DNA from: VRUE01 sp035556755
GTDB taxonomy: Bacteria; Actinomycetota; Thermoleophilia; Solirubrobacterales; 70-9
DNA length: 32,946 bases
Direction of reading: 5' to 3'
Assembly: GCA_035556755.1 (NCBI GenBank)
Contig: DATMEP010000092.1
Coordinates: forward strand, 1 to 32,946
This document shows positions 15,834 through 23,024 of this stretch, one piece after another. The stretch's first letter is position 1. The number at the start of each line of letters is the position of its first letter. A model generated the notes under the pieces. It had not been told where the DNA came from. It ran no database searches and worked only from the letters and a program-made list of their open reading frames with translations. The position numbers and the translations under genes are program-made.

Positions 15834-16772
15834 ATGGCAGCTCGAAATCGCAACTCAGTAGCGCCGTCGCCATCGAGCGAATCGCAGATGACGTACAGCC
15901 GCTTCATGGAGCTGTTCCCAGACAACGATGCTTGCCTTGAGTACCTAAAGGAGCGCTTCTTTGCGGAGGGCACCGAGTGCCCGAAATGCGGCAAAGCGAG
16001 CAAGTTCCATCGGATCAAAGGCAGGTCTGCTTATAGCTGCCAGTACTGCGGGCACCACGTCTACCCGACCGCCGGGACCATCTTTCACAAGTCGACGGTC
16101 AGCCTTCAGCTCTGGTTCTACGCGATCTACTTGATGTCGTCTACGCGCTGCGGAATCAGCGCCAAGCAGCTAGAGCGGGAAATCGGCGTCACCTACAAGA
16201 CGGCTCACCGCATGTTCAAACAGATCAGGACGCTGCTCTCTGACGACGAGGAGGGGCCGCTGAGCGGCAAGGTTGAGATTGACGAGACCTTCTACGGCGG
16301 CAAGCCGCGGGCGGCCGAGAAGCGCAACAAGCGCGGCCACCTACGCCGCAAGTACCGCCCCAGCGTCGTCGGCGCGGTCGAGCGCGGCGGCCAGATCCGG
16401 GCACGAGTCGCGAAGGACGCGACCAGCAAGACGCTCCACAGCATCGTCCGCGAGTTCGTGCTGCCGGAGTCGATGATCTTCACCGACGAGTGGCATGCCT
16501 ACAAAGTCGTCGGCCGCGAGTACCGGGCGCACCATCGCATCCGCCACCGCTCGAAAATCTACGTCGAAGGCGATGTCTACACGAACACCATCGAGGGATT
16601 TTTCGGCCTATTCAAGAATGGCGTGCGCGGCGTCTATCACGCCATCAGCGCCGAGTACCTTCAGAACTACGTGGACGAGTACGCCTTCAGATACAACCGG
16701 CGCAACTCAGATCAGCCGATGTTCTGGGCGATCCTCAACCGCGTCCAGAAGGCAAGCCCAGCTTTTTCCTAG
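15834..16772 (+). CDS. IS1595-family (ISXO2-like) transposase
   Basis: The 312-residue protein has an N-terminal zinc ribbon (CPKCGKASKF, then SCQYCGHHVYPTAGTIFHKS). A helical region follows (GISAKQLEREIGVTYKTAHRM), then an ISXO2-like catalytic domain with VEIDETFYGG (first Asp), IFTDEWHAY (second Asp) and YTNTIEGFFGLFKNGVRGVYH (Asn/Lys/His segment). It appears full length and undamaged. The ATG has no ribosome site; TATCAT ends 6 nt upstream, suggesting a leaderless start. A 14-bp palindrome TACACGTACGTGTA (15803-15816) lies in its upstream region. Its 3' end overlaps a small minus-strand gene by 38 nt. Confidence 0.93.
   Translation: MAARNRNSVAPSPSSESQMTYSRFMELFPDNDACLEYLKERFFAEGTECPKCGKASKFHRIKGRSAYSCQYCGHHVYPTAGTIFHKSTVSLQLWFYAIYLMSSTRCGISAKQLEREIGVTYKTAHRMFKQIRTLLSDDEEGPLSGKVEIDETFYGGKPRAAEKRNKRGHLRRKYRPSVVGAVERGGQIRARVAKDATSKTLHSIVREFVLPESMIFTDEWHAYKVVGREYRAHHRIRHRSKIYVEGDVYTNTIEGFFGLFKNGVRGVYHAISAEYLQNYVDEYAFRYNRRNSDQPMFWAILNRVQKASPAFS
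15834..16772 (+). mobile_element. IS1595-type insertion sequence, ends not resolved
   Basis: Only the transposase region is certain. I looked for terminal inverted repeats in the 90 bp upstream and 250 bp downstream and found no convincing pair and no 8-bp target duplication. The element may have diverged ends, may extend over the 54-codon minus-strand gene, or may be immobile. Confidence 0.5.
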
Positions 16773-16899
16773 CCCTGTTGGAGGTCGCCTTCCCGAGGTC
16801 GCGCAGGAAGTCGCCCTCGGTGTGGCCGGGATCTTGCTTCACGTCGCGCTTTGGCGGCGTGGGGGCGTTCTTCTCTGGGCGCTTGCGGGCTGGACTCAT
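16735..16899 (-). CDS. Small basic protein of unknown function
   Basis: The 54-residue protein starts with a Lys/Arg/Pro-rich segment (MSPARKRPEKNAPTPPKRDV) and ends with a predicted helix (GDFLRDLGKATSNRARKKLG). I do not recognise a named family. A strong ribosome site, AGGAGG, lies 8 nt before the ATG at 16899, which argues for real translation and fixes the start. It is convergent with, and overlaps, the last 38 nt of the transposase gene. It may be an accessory of the insertion sequence or of the accessory region. Confidence 0.6.
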   Translation of the reverse strand: MSPARKRPEKNAPTPPKRDVKQDPGHTEGDFLRDLGKATSNRARKKLGLPSGRG

Positions 16900-16938
16900 G
16901 GACTTGCCTCCTGTCAAGGCTAACGAGTAGCTCAGGGG

Positions 16939-17004
16939 TTTCCCGGGGGTCGGAGCCTCCCTGCGAGGAACCGCGTCAGCGGCACTGGCCCCGACCCCCG
17001 GAAA
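16939..17004 (-). promoter_or_regulatory. Long stem-loop in the leader of the small minus-strand gene
   Basis: Bases 16945-16953 and 16991-16999 pair perfectly (GGGGGTCGG with CCGACCCCC). The stem extends through CC/GG and TTT/AAA with one bulged base, enclosing a loop of about 37 nt. It lies between the winged-helix gene and the small gene on the minus strand, about 27 nt before the latter's ribosome site. Confidence 0.5.
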
Positions 17005-17025
17005 ACGCCTAGCTGCCGCTAGGCG
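17002..17025 (-). terminator. Intrinsic terminator overlapping a stop codon
   Basis: On the minus strand CGCCTAG (17025-17019) pairs with CTAGGCG (17012-17006) and is followed by TTTT. The TAG of the first arm is the stop codon of the winged-helix gene, so the last ribosome would sit on the hairpin. Its T-run is also the base of the stem-loop at 16939-17004. Confidence 0.65.
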
Positions 17026-17306
17026 CCTCCCTGGAGGATTTGCAGGAAGCGCAGTGCCCCGGGAGTGGGCACGGCAAGCCCGTTGGGGCAGTGCAGAAGC
17101 CCAACGCCCGTCAGGTCGCGGATGGCCCTCTCGACGTTGTCGCGGTCTGCGAAGTCCTCAGAGCCGCTGGTGATCTCGCGAACGAGGTCGGGGATCGTCA
17201 AGAGCGTCGGGTGCCGGTGCAGGACGTGCATCAGCGTCACGCCCTGGTCTCTTATGTCTTCGGCAGCCGGGGACAAATCCCCGGCCTCATTAGGCTGGTC
17301 GAGCAT
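17019..17306 (-). CDS. Small winged-helix-like protein of unknown function
   Basis: The 95-residue protein looks like a compact winged helix-turn-helix. The acidic N-terminus is followed by helices VTLMHVLHRHPTLLTIPDLVREI and NVERAIRDLTGVGLLHC, then a short wing-like end (NGLAVPTPGALRFLQIL). Small single-domain proteins of this pattern are common in actinobacteria and are presumed DNA-binding regulators. I do not know a target. Upstream lies a 71-nt structured leader with a weak AGGA ribosome site. The stop codon is part of a terminator hairpin. Confidence 0.7.
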   Translation of the reverse strand: MLDQPNEAGDLSPAAEDIRDQGVTLMHVLHRHPTLLTIPDLVREITSGSEDFADRDNVERAIRDLTGVGLLHCPNGLAVPTPGALRFLQILQGGA

Positions 17307-17317
17307 CGAGAGGTCCT

Positions 17318-17388
17318 GCCTTTCGGTGCCAGGCCGGGGGCTGTTTGCGCAGCGCCCCGGCCGCTTGGTCTGTTGTCGCCCGAAAGGC
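17318..17388 (-). promoter_or_regulatory. Candidate structured RNA leader of the winged-helix gene
   Basis: On the minus strand an outer stem of nine perfect pairs forms between GCCTTTCGG (17388-17380) and CCGAAAGGC (17326-17318). It encloses an inner stem, GGCCGGGG (17362-17355) with CCCCGGCC (17339-17332), extended by CTG/CAG. The interior loop is asymmetric (17 and 5 nt). The element ends 11 nt before the ATG with AGGA just outside the outer stem, so folding could affect translation. Confidence 0.5.
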
Positions 17389-17460
17389 TAGGCCGAAGAG
17401 GGGCTGAAAAGGTACGTGTCGCGACTACCTAGTTGCCAAAAAGTACAAGACGTTCCACCC

Positions 17461-18501
17461 CTACCGGGATCGCTCCAAAGTCCGAAGCAGCAGACGGACG
17501 AGATGCCAGTAGCCGTGGAGCAAGAAGCGAGCCGGGAAAGAGCGAACTGGAGACGGGATGAAGGGCGAATCTAGGTCGGGGGTTAGCCAGGTGGCGAACT
17601 CGGCCGCGCTTACGGTGCGGGTCGCCTGGACTTGGCGCCGCTCGCGCAGCAGGCGGGGCAGCCAGCGGATTACTTCGCCGATCGCGGCCAGCTTCTGCCG
17701 GCCCCATCCCGCTGCGATCGCGGCCGGGATCAGCGCCAGCTCGGTGGCGATCAGCGCCGGCGCGACCGCGATGAGCAGGCTGGCCGGGTAGACGCGGATC
17801 AGGAAGGCCCAGCGGTTGCGCTCCAGCCAGCGCCACTTGTGCTCGCGGGCGCCGAACTCGTACTCGTGGTCGACCACCGCCGAGGGCTCGATCCCGAGGG
17901 CGCCCCCCGCGAGGCGCAGGCGCAGCGAGAGGTCGACGTCCTCGTGGTAGAGGAAGAAGCGCTCCGGGAAGCCGCCGACCTCATCCCAGGTGCGGCGCGG
18001 GATCGCCAGGCAGGCCCCGGAGAGGGCCGGCACCTCGCCGGCCGGCGGAGCCTCGCCGATCGGGCGGCCGTGCGCCCCCGCCCAGACGATCCCGGTGAAG
18101 TGGACCGGGTTGCCCGCCGAGTTGATCGCGGTCCCCCCCTGGTCGGCGACCAGGGCCTGCCACGCGGCCCAGCCACGCTGCTCGATCCATGGCCGCCGGA
18201 TCGCCTCGCCCCAACCGGGCAGCGGCGCCGCGTCGGGGTTGAGGATGACCAGCAGGTCTCCTCGCGCCACCGAAGCACCCTCGTTGCAGGCGCCCGCGAA
18301 GCCGGCGTTGCGGCCGCTGCGCAGGACTCGCGCCGCCGGTGCCAGCGAGGCGACCGCCTCCGGCGTTCCGTCATCGGAGTCGTTGTCGACGACGAGCAGC
18401 TCGTCCCCCTCCCCCAGCTCGGGCAGCACCGCGGGCAGGGTCCGCACCAGCTCCTCGCGGCTGTTCCAGGAGACGATCAGGACCGAAAGCGTCGGGCGCA
18501 C
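17461..18501 (-). CDS. Family 2 glycosyltransferase
   Basis: The 346-residue protein starts with the GT2 fold: LSVLIVSWNSREEL, LLVVDNDSDDGTPEAV, VLRSGRNAGFAGACNEG and a DxD-type LNPDAAP. It continues with LSGACLAIPRRTWDEVGGFPERFFLYHEDVDLSLRLRLAG, where EDVD holds the likely catalytic base. This layout is typical of rhamnosyl-type transferases (WbbL-like) acting on cell-wall or surface polysaccharides with nucleotide sugars. Hydrophobic C-terminal helices (FLIRVYPASLLIAVAPALIATELALIP) suggest membrane association. The start is GTG, with TAGCCT ending 9 nt upstream. Donor and acceptor are unknown. Confidence 0.9.
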   Translation of the reverse strand: MRPTLSVLIVSWNSREELVRTLPAVLPELGEGDELLVVDNDSDDGTPEAVASLAPAARVLRSGRNAGFAGACNEGASVARGDLLVILNPDAAPLPGWGEAIRRPWIEQRGWAAWQALVADQGGTAINSAGNPVHFTGIVWAGAHGRPIGEAPPAGEVPALSGACLAIPRRTWDEVGGFPERFFLYHEDVDLSLRLRLAGGALGIEPSAVVDHEYEFGAREHKWRWLERNRWAFLIRVYPASLLIAVAPALIATELALIPAAIAAGWGRQKLAAIGEVIRWLPRLLRERRQVQATRTVSAAEFATWLTPDLDSPFIPSPVRSFPARFLLHGYWHLVRLLLRTLERSR

Positions 18502-18532
18502 CGACGCGAGAGGCTATTCGGATCCAGCGGCG

Positions 18533-21469
18533 CTAACCGCGACCGCGTTTGGCTTTGCCTTTGCCGCCGCACGGCCGGCGCAGCTTCGGCCGCTGGTTGG
18601 CTTTCTTGCCGTTCTGGCCTTTGATCCTGGCGATCGCCCGCAGCGGCTTGACCCGTTTCTTGCCCCGCTGTTTCGTCTTCTGGCACTGGTTGCGGGTGTT
18701 CGTCAGCAGCCCTTTCTTCCCACCCCTGATCGTGAGGACGAACTTGGAGACCGGCACGTCGGGGACGGTGCCGAAGGCGGTGCGGATGCGGCCTTTGATG
18801 CTGTCGATCCGCCCGGCCAGGTCGATGTCCACCTGCCCGCGCAGGGAGGCGACCAGGTCCGGCAGCGGGTTGTCGGAGGAGCGCAGGAAGACCGGGCCCT
18901 CGAGCGGTTTGCCGAGCAGCGGCGTGAAGGCCCGCGCGTAGCCGTAGATCGATTTCCGCGGGCAGTCGTTGGCGTCGTACTGGGGCCGGGTGCAGACCTT
19001 GGCGATGCTGCTCTGGTCGAGGATCAGGGAGCGCGGCAGGGTGACCGCGGCCCTGGCCGTGTTCGCGTCGCCGTCACGGGTGACGAACACCGCCCGGAGC
19101 CTCGGGTTCTTCGCCCGCTTCATCGCGCCGAAGAGGCGCATGAACAGTTTCGGTTTGAAGCCGAGTTTCTCGCAGCCGTTCGCCTCGAACGGAGCCGAGA
19201 CGGGGAAGGCGCTGAAGGCAGCCGGGTTGAGCGGATCGGAGCCGCCGCCGCGCAGGTCGCCCGCGAAGGCGAATTTCGAGCAGTTGGTCGGGTTGAGGGA
19301 GAACTGCGGCCGGTTGAGCCGCACCGCGACCGAGCGGATGTCAAGCAGGGCGCCGCCGTAGACGTGGGGGATCGGGTCGGAGACCGCATTGACCTGAGCC
19401 GTTCTGCGGTCGACGAACAGTGCCACCCTCACCACGACCGCACCGAGATCGAACGGCCCGGCCGTGGCGGGGGTGACGACTGCCAGGGAGAGAGGAGCAC
19501 CTTTGTAGGGCCCCGAGAGGAAGACCTTGCCGGCGATGCGGAGCGGGTCCGAGCCGGAGCCGGCGGCGATGTCGGCGACGCCGATCTGGCTCGACGCGGG
19601 ACAGCTGGACGAGGCCGCCTCGGCTGCGCCGGAATTGGCTGCGGCCGCCGCCAGCGCTGCCGGCGGGCAGTAGCGGACGCCGGCCAGTTTCGCGCTGATG
19701 CCGGGCGGCAACGTGACGTCGACGCCTTTCAGCTCCTGGTTGCCGTCCGCACGGTTGACGTTCATGATCAGCGGGCTGAAGTCACCCGCGTTCGCTTTGT
19801 TGGTGCGAGCGGCGAATTTCGGTGCGAAAGGTCGCTCGCCGAGGGTTTTCGGGCAGGTGCCCCCGCCGGGGAGCGCCGACAGCGTGAAGGAGCCCGAGCG
19901 GGTGGCGGGTGGATTGCCGGACCAGGGCGTCATCTGCGTCGACGTCGTGCTCGGCGCACAGGTCGGCGGGCTGGTCAGGGTCGCCCTCGCCCCGCCGTTC
20001 AGTTTGATCCGGAACGACTCGAAGGGCACCTGCGGCAGGCCCGGCAGCGGGATGCTGCCCAACGCCCCGTCGTCGAAGGTCGTCGTCACCTGGCCGGTCT
20101 GCGGGTCGGCGCTGACCTTGCCAAGCAGGCGCGCCGAGATGTCGTAGCGGGTCGATTCGGCGACGACGAAGATCCGGTACAGGTTGCCCGAGGCCGGGTC
20201 GCGGCTGAGCTGCTGGCCGACGTAGACGGGGCCACTCAGCGAGCCGTCGGGCAGCGGCGGCGTGTCGACCTCCACGGTGCCGATCCGCGATGCCGCCGGG
20301 CAGGCGACCGGGTTCCGCGTTCCCTTGCCGAACTGGGCGTCGGTGCAGGCCTGGAGGCCGTTGGCTGCCGACGGGTTGAGGCCCATGCCCTGTGGCAGAG
20401 TCACCCGCGCGGACCGCACGTGCGAACTCGCCTGTTTTTCTTCTTTGCCCGGATCTTGGAGCTCCGGCAGGTTGACAGTTACGGCCGCTCCCGCTGGAGA
20501 ATCCGTCTGGGCCGTCCCCGGATCGACGGCGATCGAGGGATCGAAGGGGATCGTGTTGCAGTCTTTCGGAGAGGTTTCGAATGCCGGCGGTTCACGCGGA
20601 ATCTTCGACTCGACGAAGGCCGAGCCGTTGGGGAAGCTCGGATCGGGTTCCTCGAAGGAATCGGCCCGAAGGAAGGTCGAGTAGACGTGCTCGAACGGCG
20701 ACCCGGGCACCGCCGGCCCCAGGCAGGTGGACGGCGTCGTGATGAAGGTCCCGTTGCCGGCGGTGCCGTCGAAGACGAGGCGGTTTTCGGCGATCCGAGC
20801 GGCGTCGCCCAAGCCAAGGTCGACAGGCAGTTCGAGTTTATGCGCGTGGATCGTGAAGTACTCGTGGTAGTCGTTCTCCCAGGCGATGTCGGTCTCGAGG
20901 AAGACGTCGTTGCCGAGCACGCTGAAGCCGAACCGGGCGGGTTCGCCCGGCTCGGGCACGATGTTGTAGACGTCGGCCGAAGGCAGGGGCACCGTGGTGC
21001 CATCCAGAAGGAGGGCCGCGCTGGTCGCCCTAACGATGCTGGTCCCTACTACGGATTGAGGCGCTTTGGCCGCGCAATTCGCGGGGGTCTCTTCGGGCGC
21101 CAGCGGGCACTGCGGCGTCGCCTGTGGGTTGACCGTGAGGCCGGTCGGGATGTCGACCCGAACGGTGCGCACGTTGCCGATCGGGACCGGACCGAGAGTG
21201 CCCGGTTCCGTATTGACGATGAACTGCGTAAAGCCGACCGGCGGGTGTCCGGCGGCCTGCTCGAAGAACTTATCCGGCGTCTCCACGCTACAGCGTGGGG
21301 GACCGTCGTCGGTGCAAGTTCCAGCCTGCCAGGGGCTGTCGACCTGTGGATCGTTCGGATCCTGCGGGCCGATGATGTCCGCGCTGCTCGCCGCTACCGG
21401 CCCGAACGCCATCGACACGGCCACGACCACAGCGATAACCGCGCCCCGCACCCCTGCTTCCGCGCTCAT
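18533..21469 (-). CDS. Large secreted Cys-rich repeat protein
   Basis: The 978-residue protein has a signal peptide (VIAVVVAVSMAFGPVAASSA) and no membrane helix afterwards. The mature part consists of at least three, probably four, diverged modules. Each opens with a strand like RVTLPQGMGLNP, VDVTLPPGISA or AAVTLPRSLIL. A short Cys-containing stretch with CPA-S-IG follows (CPAASRIGTVEV, CPASSQIGVADI, CPRKSIYGYARA), then a G-PVYV or G-VFL strand (SGPVYVGQQ, AGKVFLSGP, EGPVFLRSS). A C-terminal P-x-C closes the module. The tail of about 45 residues is very basic. The function is unknown; a surface or wall-bound beta-rich structural role is inferred. It diverges from a winged-helix regulator. Confidence 0.85.
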   Translation of the reverse strand: MSAEAGVRGAVIAVVVAVSMAFGPVAASSADIIGPQDPNDPQVDSPWQAGTCTDDGPPRCSVETPDKFFEQAAGHPPVGFTQFIVNTEPGTLGPVPIGNVRTVRVDIPTGLTVNPQATPQCPLAPEETPANCAAKAPQSVVGTSIVRATSAALLLDGTTVPLPSADVYNIVPEPGEPARFGFSVLGNDVFLETDIAWENDYHEYFTIHAHKLELPVDLGLGDAARIAENRLVFDGTAGNGTFITTPSTCLGPAVPGSPFEHVYSTFLRADSFEEPDPSFPNGSAFVESKIPREPPAFETSPKDCNTIPFDPSIAVDPGTAQTDSPAGAAVTVNLPELQDPGKEEKQASSHVRSARVTLPQGMGLNPSAANGLQACTDAQFGKGTRNPVACPAASRIGTVEVDTPPLPDGSLSGPVYVGQQLSRDPASGNLYRIFVVAESTRYDISARLLGKVSADPQTGQVTTTFDDGALGSIPLPGLPQVPFESFRIKLNGGARATLTSPPTCAPSTTSTQMTPWSGNPPATRSGSFTLSALPGGGTCPKTLGERPFAPKFAARTNKANAGDFSPLIMNVNRADGNQELKGVDVTLPPGISAKLAGVRYCPPAALAAAAANSGAAEAASSSCPASSQIGVADIAAGSGSDPLRIAGKVFLSGPYKGAPLSLAVVTPATAGPFDLGAVVVRVALFVDRRTAQVNAVSDPIPHVYGGALLDIRSVAVRLNRPQFSLNPTNCSKFAFAGDLRGGGSDPLNPAAFSAFPVSAPFEANGCEKLGFKPKLFMRLFGAMKRAKNPRLRAVFVTRDGDANTARAAVTLPRSLILDQSSIAKVCTRPQYDANDCPRKSIYGYARAFTPLLGKPLEGPVFLRSSDNPLPDLVASLRGQVDIDLAGRIDSIKGRIRTAFGTVPDVPVSKFVLTIRGGKKGLLTNTRNQCQKTKQRGKKRVKPLRAIARIKGQNGKKANQRPKLRRPCGGKGKAKRGRG

Positions 21470-21575
21470 CCGCCACCCCTTCCTAGGCGATCCAGCTGAA
21501 CCTCATTTTACCCGATTTTGATGATGTGCGCTAATCTTTTTTTAGTATCAACCAGTCAACGAAAGTGAGGATCTT

Positions 21576-21950
21576 GTGAACTGGCAGCTTCTGGCTCGTG
21601 CCAATACCCACCCACTCCGGGTCTCAATCCTGGAGGTGCTCAGCATCGACGGGCGCACACTCTCGCCCAAGGACCTCAGCCTCGAGCTGCAGGCACCGCT
21701 CAGCACGGTCAACTACCACGTGACCGAGCTGGCCAAAGCCGGCCTGATCGAGATGGTCGGCGAACGGCAGGTCCGCGGCGCGATCGAGCACTTCTACCGA
21801 CTGGTCGACACGAGCGCGAAAGCAAGGGCCACCTCGAACGGCGCGAGGCGCAACGGCTCCAGGCGACACACGAGCCGGCGAGGGGAAAAGCGGACGACGG
21901 GTCTCGAACCCGCGACCTCGAGCTTGGGAAGCTCGCGCTCTACCAGCTGA
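21576..21950 (+). CDS. Winged-helix (ArsR-like) transcriptional regulator with an abnormal C-terminus
   Basis: Residues 1-75 form a clear winged helix: HPLRVSILEVLSI, SPKDLSLELQAPLSTVNYHVTELAKAGLIEMV, then a wing with RGAIEHFYRLV. The remaining 50 residues are basic and end in a peptide of the type GLEPATSSLGS, which is simply the antisense translation of the tRNA-Gly gene (21889-21961). No earlier stop exists in this frame, so the natural end may have been lost. GTG is the start, with GAGG upstream. It lies divergently from the 978-residue secreted protein and may regulate it. Confidence 0.8.
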   Translation: MNWQLLARANTHPLRVSILEVLSIDGRTLSPKDLSLELQAPLSTVNYHVTELAKAGLIEMVGERQVRGAIEHFYRLVDTSAKARATSNGARRNGSRRHTSRRGEKRTTGLEPATSSLGSSRSTS

Positions 21951-21961
21951 GCTACGTCCGC
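21889..21961 (-). tRNA. tRNA-Gly (anticodon CCC)
   Basis: On the minus strand: acceptor GCGGACG/CGTCCGC, D arm GCTC-AGCTGGTA-GAGC, anticodon stem CGAGC/GCTCG with loop TTCCCAA (anticodon CCC, GGG codons), and T arm GCGGG-TTCGAGA-CCCGT. The discriminator is T, as usual for tRNA-Gly. No CCA is encoded. It overlaps the 3' end of the winged-helix gene on the opposite strand by 62 nt. Confidence 0.97.
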
Positions 21962-22019
21962 GTGGCGCCCGATTCTACGACCAGGGCGGCGGATGCGCGG
22001 GGGCTAACCTTCCCAGCCC

Positions 22020-22556
22020 GTGAGCGTCCGCGCTTTCCTCGCCTCCCTCGCCGTCTTGGCCGTCATCGGCTTGCTCGGCTTCGGCCTGCTCAGCAAGGGC
22101 GGGGCGACGATCGCGATCGGCGACCCGGCGCCCGACCGCGAGCTGCCCGTCCTCGGCGGCGAGGGAGAGGGGTCGATCGCCGAGTACCGCGGGCGCTGGG
22201 TCCTGGTCAACCTATGGGCCTCCTGGTGCGCTCCGTGCAGGCAGGAGGCGCCGGAGCTGGAGCGCTTCTCGCAGCGCTACCGGGAGCACGAGGTGACGGT
22301 GCTCGGCATCGACGTCCAGGACAACAGCGACGACGCGCTGGCCTTCGTCCGCGAGTACCGGCTCACCTACCCGCAGCTGCGCTCGGTCGGCGATGAGCGC
22401 AGCGTCGCCTTCGGCTCGACCGGCGTCCCGGAGAACTTCCTGGTCGACCCACGCGGCCGCCTGGCGCTGATCTGGCGCGGCCCGGTCGACGAGCGCTTCC
22501 TGCGGGAACGCGTGGTGCCGATCATCGAGGGGCGCCAGCTGGAGGAGGCTGCATGA
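22020..22556 (+). CDS. TlpA/CcmG-like membrane-anchored thiol-disulfide reductase
   Basis: The 178-residue protein has an N-terminal signal anchor (FLASLAVLAVIGLLGFGLLS) and a thioredoxin-fold domain with active site WASWCAPCRQEAPELE. Further motifs are VLGIDVQDNSDDALAFV and the cis-proline loop GSTGVPENFLVD. This is the TlpA/ResA/CcmG family, which reduces disulfides in apocytochrome c outside the membrane. Its stop overlaps the ccmH start by 4 nt, supporting a role in cytochrome c maturation together with the ccmE-ccmF pair at 11-14 kb. The start is GTG, with TAACCT ending 9 nt upstream. Confidence 0.92.
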   Translation: MSVRAFLASLAVLAVIGLLGFGLLSKGGATIAIGDPAPDRELPVLGGEGEGSIAEYRGRWVLVNLWASWCAPCRQEAPELERFSQRYREHEVTVLGIDVQDNSDDALAFVREYRLTYPQLRSVGDERSVAFGSTGVPENFLVDPRGRLALIWRGPVDERFLRERVVPIIEGRQLEEAA

Positions 22557-23014
22557 GACGCCTGGCCCTGCTTGTGGCGCTAGCGATGGCGATCGTCCCC
22601 GCGGCGGCATTTGCGGCTGAACGCCAGACCAGCGTCGTCGACGTCGAAGACGAGGTGATGTGCCCGATCTGCGGCACCCTGCTGCAGCTCTCCGAGTCGC
22701 CGCAGGCGCAGCGGCAGCGGGCATTCGTCGGCGGCCTGGTCGCCGCCGGCAAGACCAAGGCGGAGATCAAGGACGCCCTGGTCGCCGAGTACGGACGGGC
22801 GGTCCTGGCCCTCCCGGGTGGCTCCGGCTTCGACCTCTCCGCCTACCTGGTGCCGGCGATCGCCTTCGCGATCGCAGCGGCAGCCCTGGCGGTCGGCATC
22901 GGGCGCTGGCGGCGCGCCGGCGGGCCGCCTACGCAGGGCCCGGGCCGAAGCTCCGGCCCCCGCGGCGAGGACGCGGAGCGGTTGGACGAGGACCTGGCGC
23001 GCTACGACCTCTGA
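22553..23014 (+). CDS. ccmH: Cytochrome c maturation protein CcmH
   Basis: The 153-residue protein has a signal peptide (LALLVALAMAIVPAAAFA) and the CcmH domain. Its thiol pair is in VEDEVMCPICGTLLQLSESPQAQRQRAFV, followed by LVAAGKTKAEIKDALVAEYG. One membrane helix follows (YLVPAIAFAIAAAALAVGIGRW), then an acidic cytoplasmic tail. The CPIC pair replaces the more common CxxC after Leu-Arg. CcmH handles the apocytochrome heme-binding cysteines before heme ligation. It is translationally coupled to the TlpA-like gene. The stop is 10 nt from the stop of the convergent P-loop-like gene. Confidence 0.93.
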   Translation: MRRLALLVALAMAIVPAAAFAAERQTSVVDVEDEVMCPICGTLLQLSESPQAQRQRAFVGGLVAAGKTKAEIKDALVAEYGRAVLALPGGSGFDLSAYLVPAIAFAIAAAALAVGIGRWRRAGGPPTQGPGRSSGPRGEDAERLDEDLARYDL

Positions 23015-23024
23015 ACCGGCCCGC

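Noticed and set aside
15577..15834. Plus-strand frame of 85 codons coupled to the minigene
   Set aside because: It reads straight through the tRNA-like gene, so its sequence is largely tRNA translation.
15750..17020. Terminal inverted repeats for the IS1595-type element
   Set aside because: Inverted repeats found (16939-17004 and others) pair locally as hairpins and do not match any sequence upstream of the transposase.
17990..21499. Plus-strand open frame of 1169 codons
   Set aside because: Antisense shadow of the glycosyltransferase and the large secreted protein; no start signal and an Arg/Asp-rich composition typical of GC-rich shadows.
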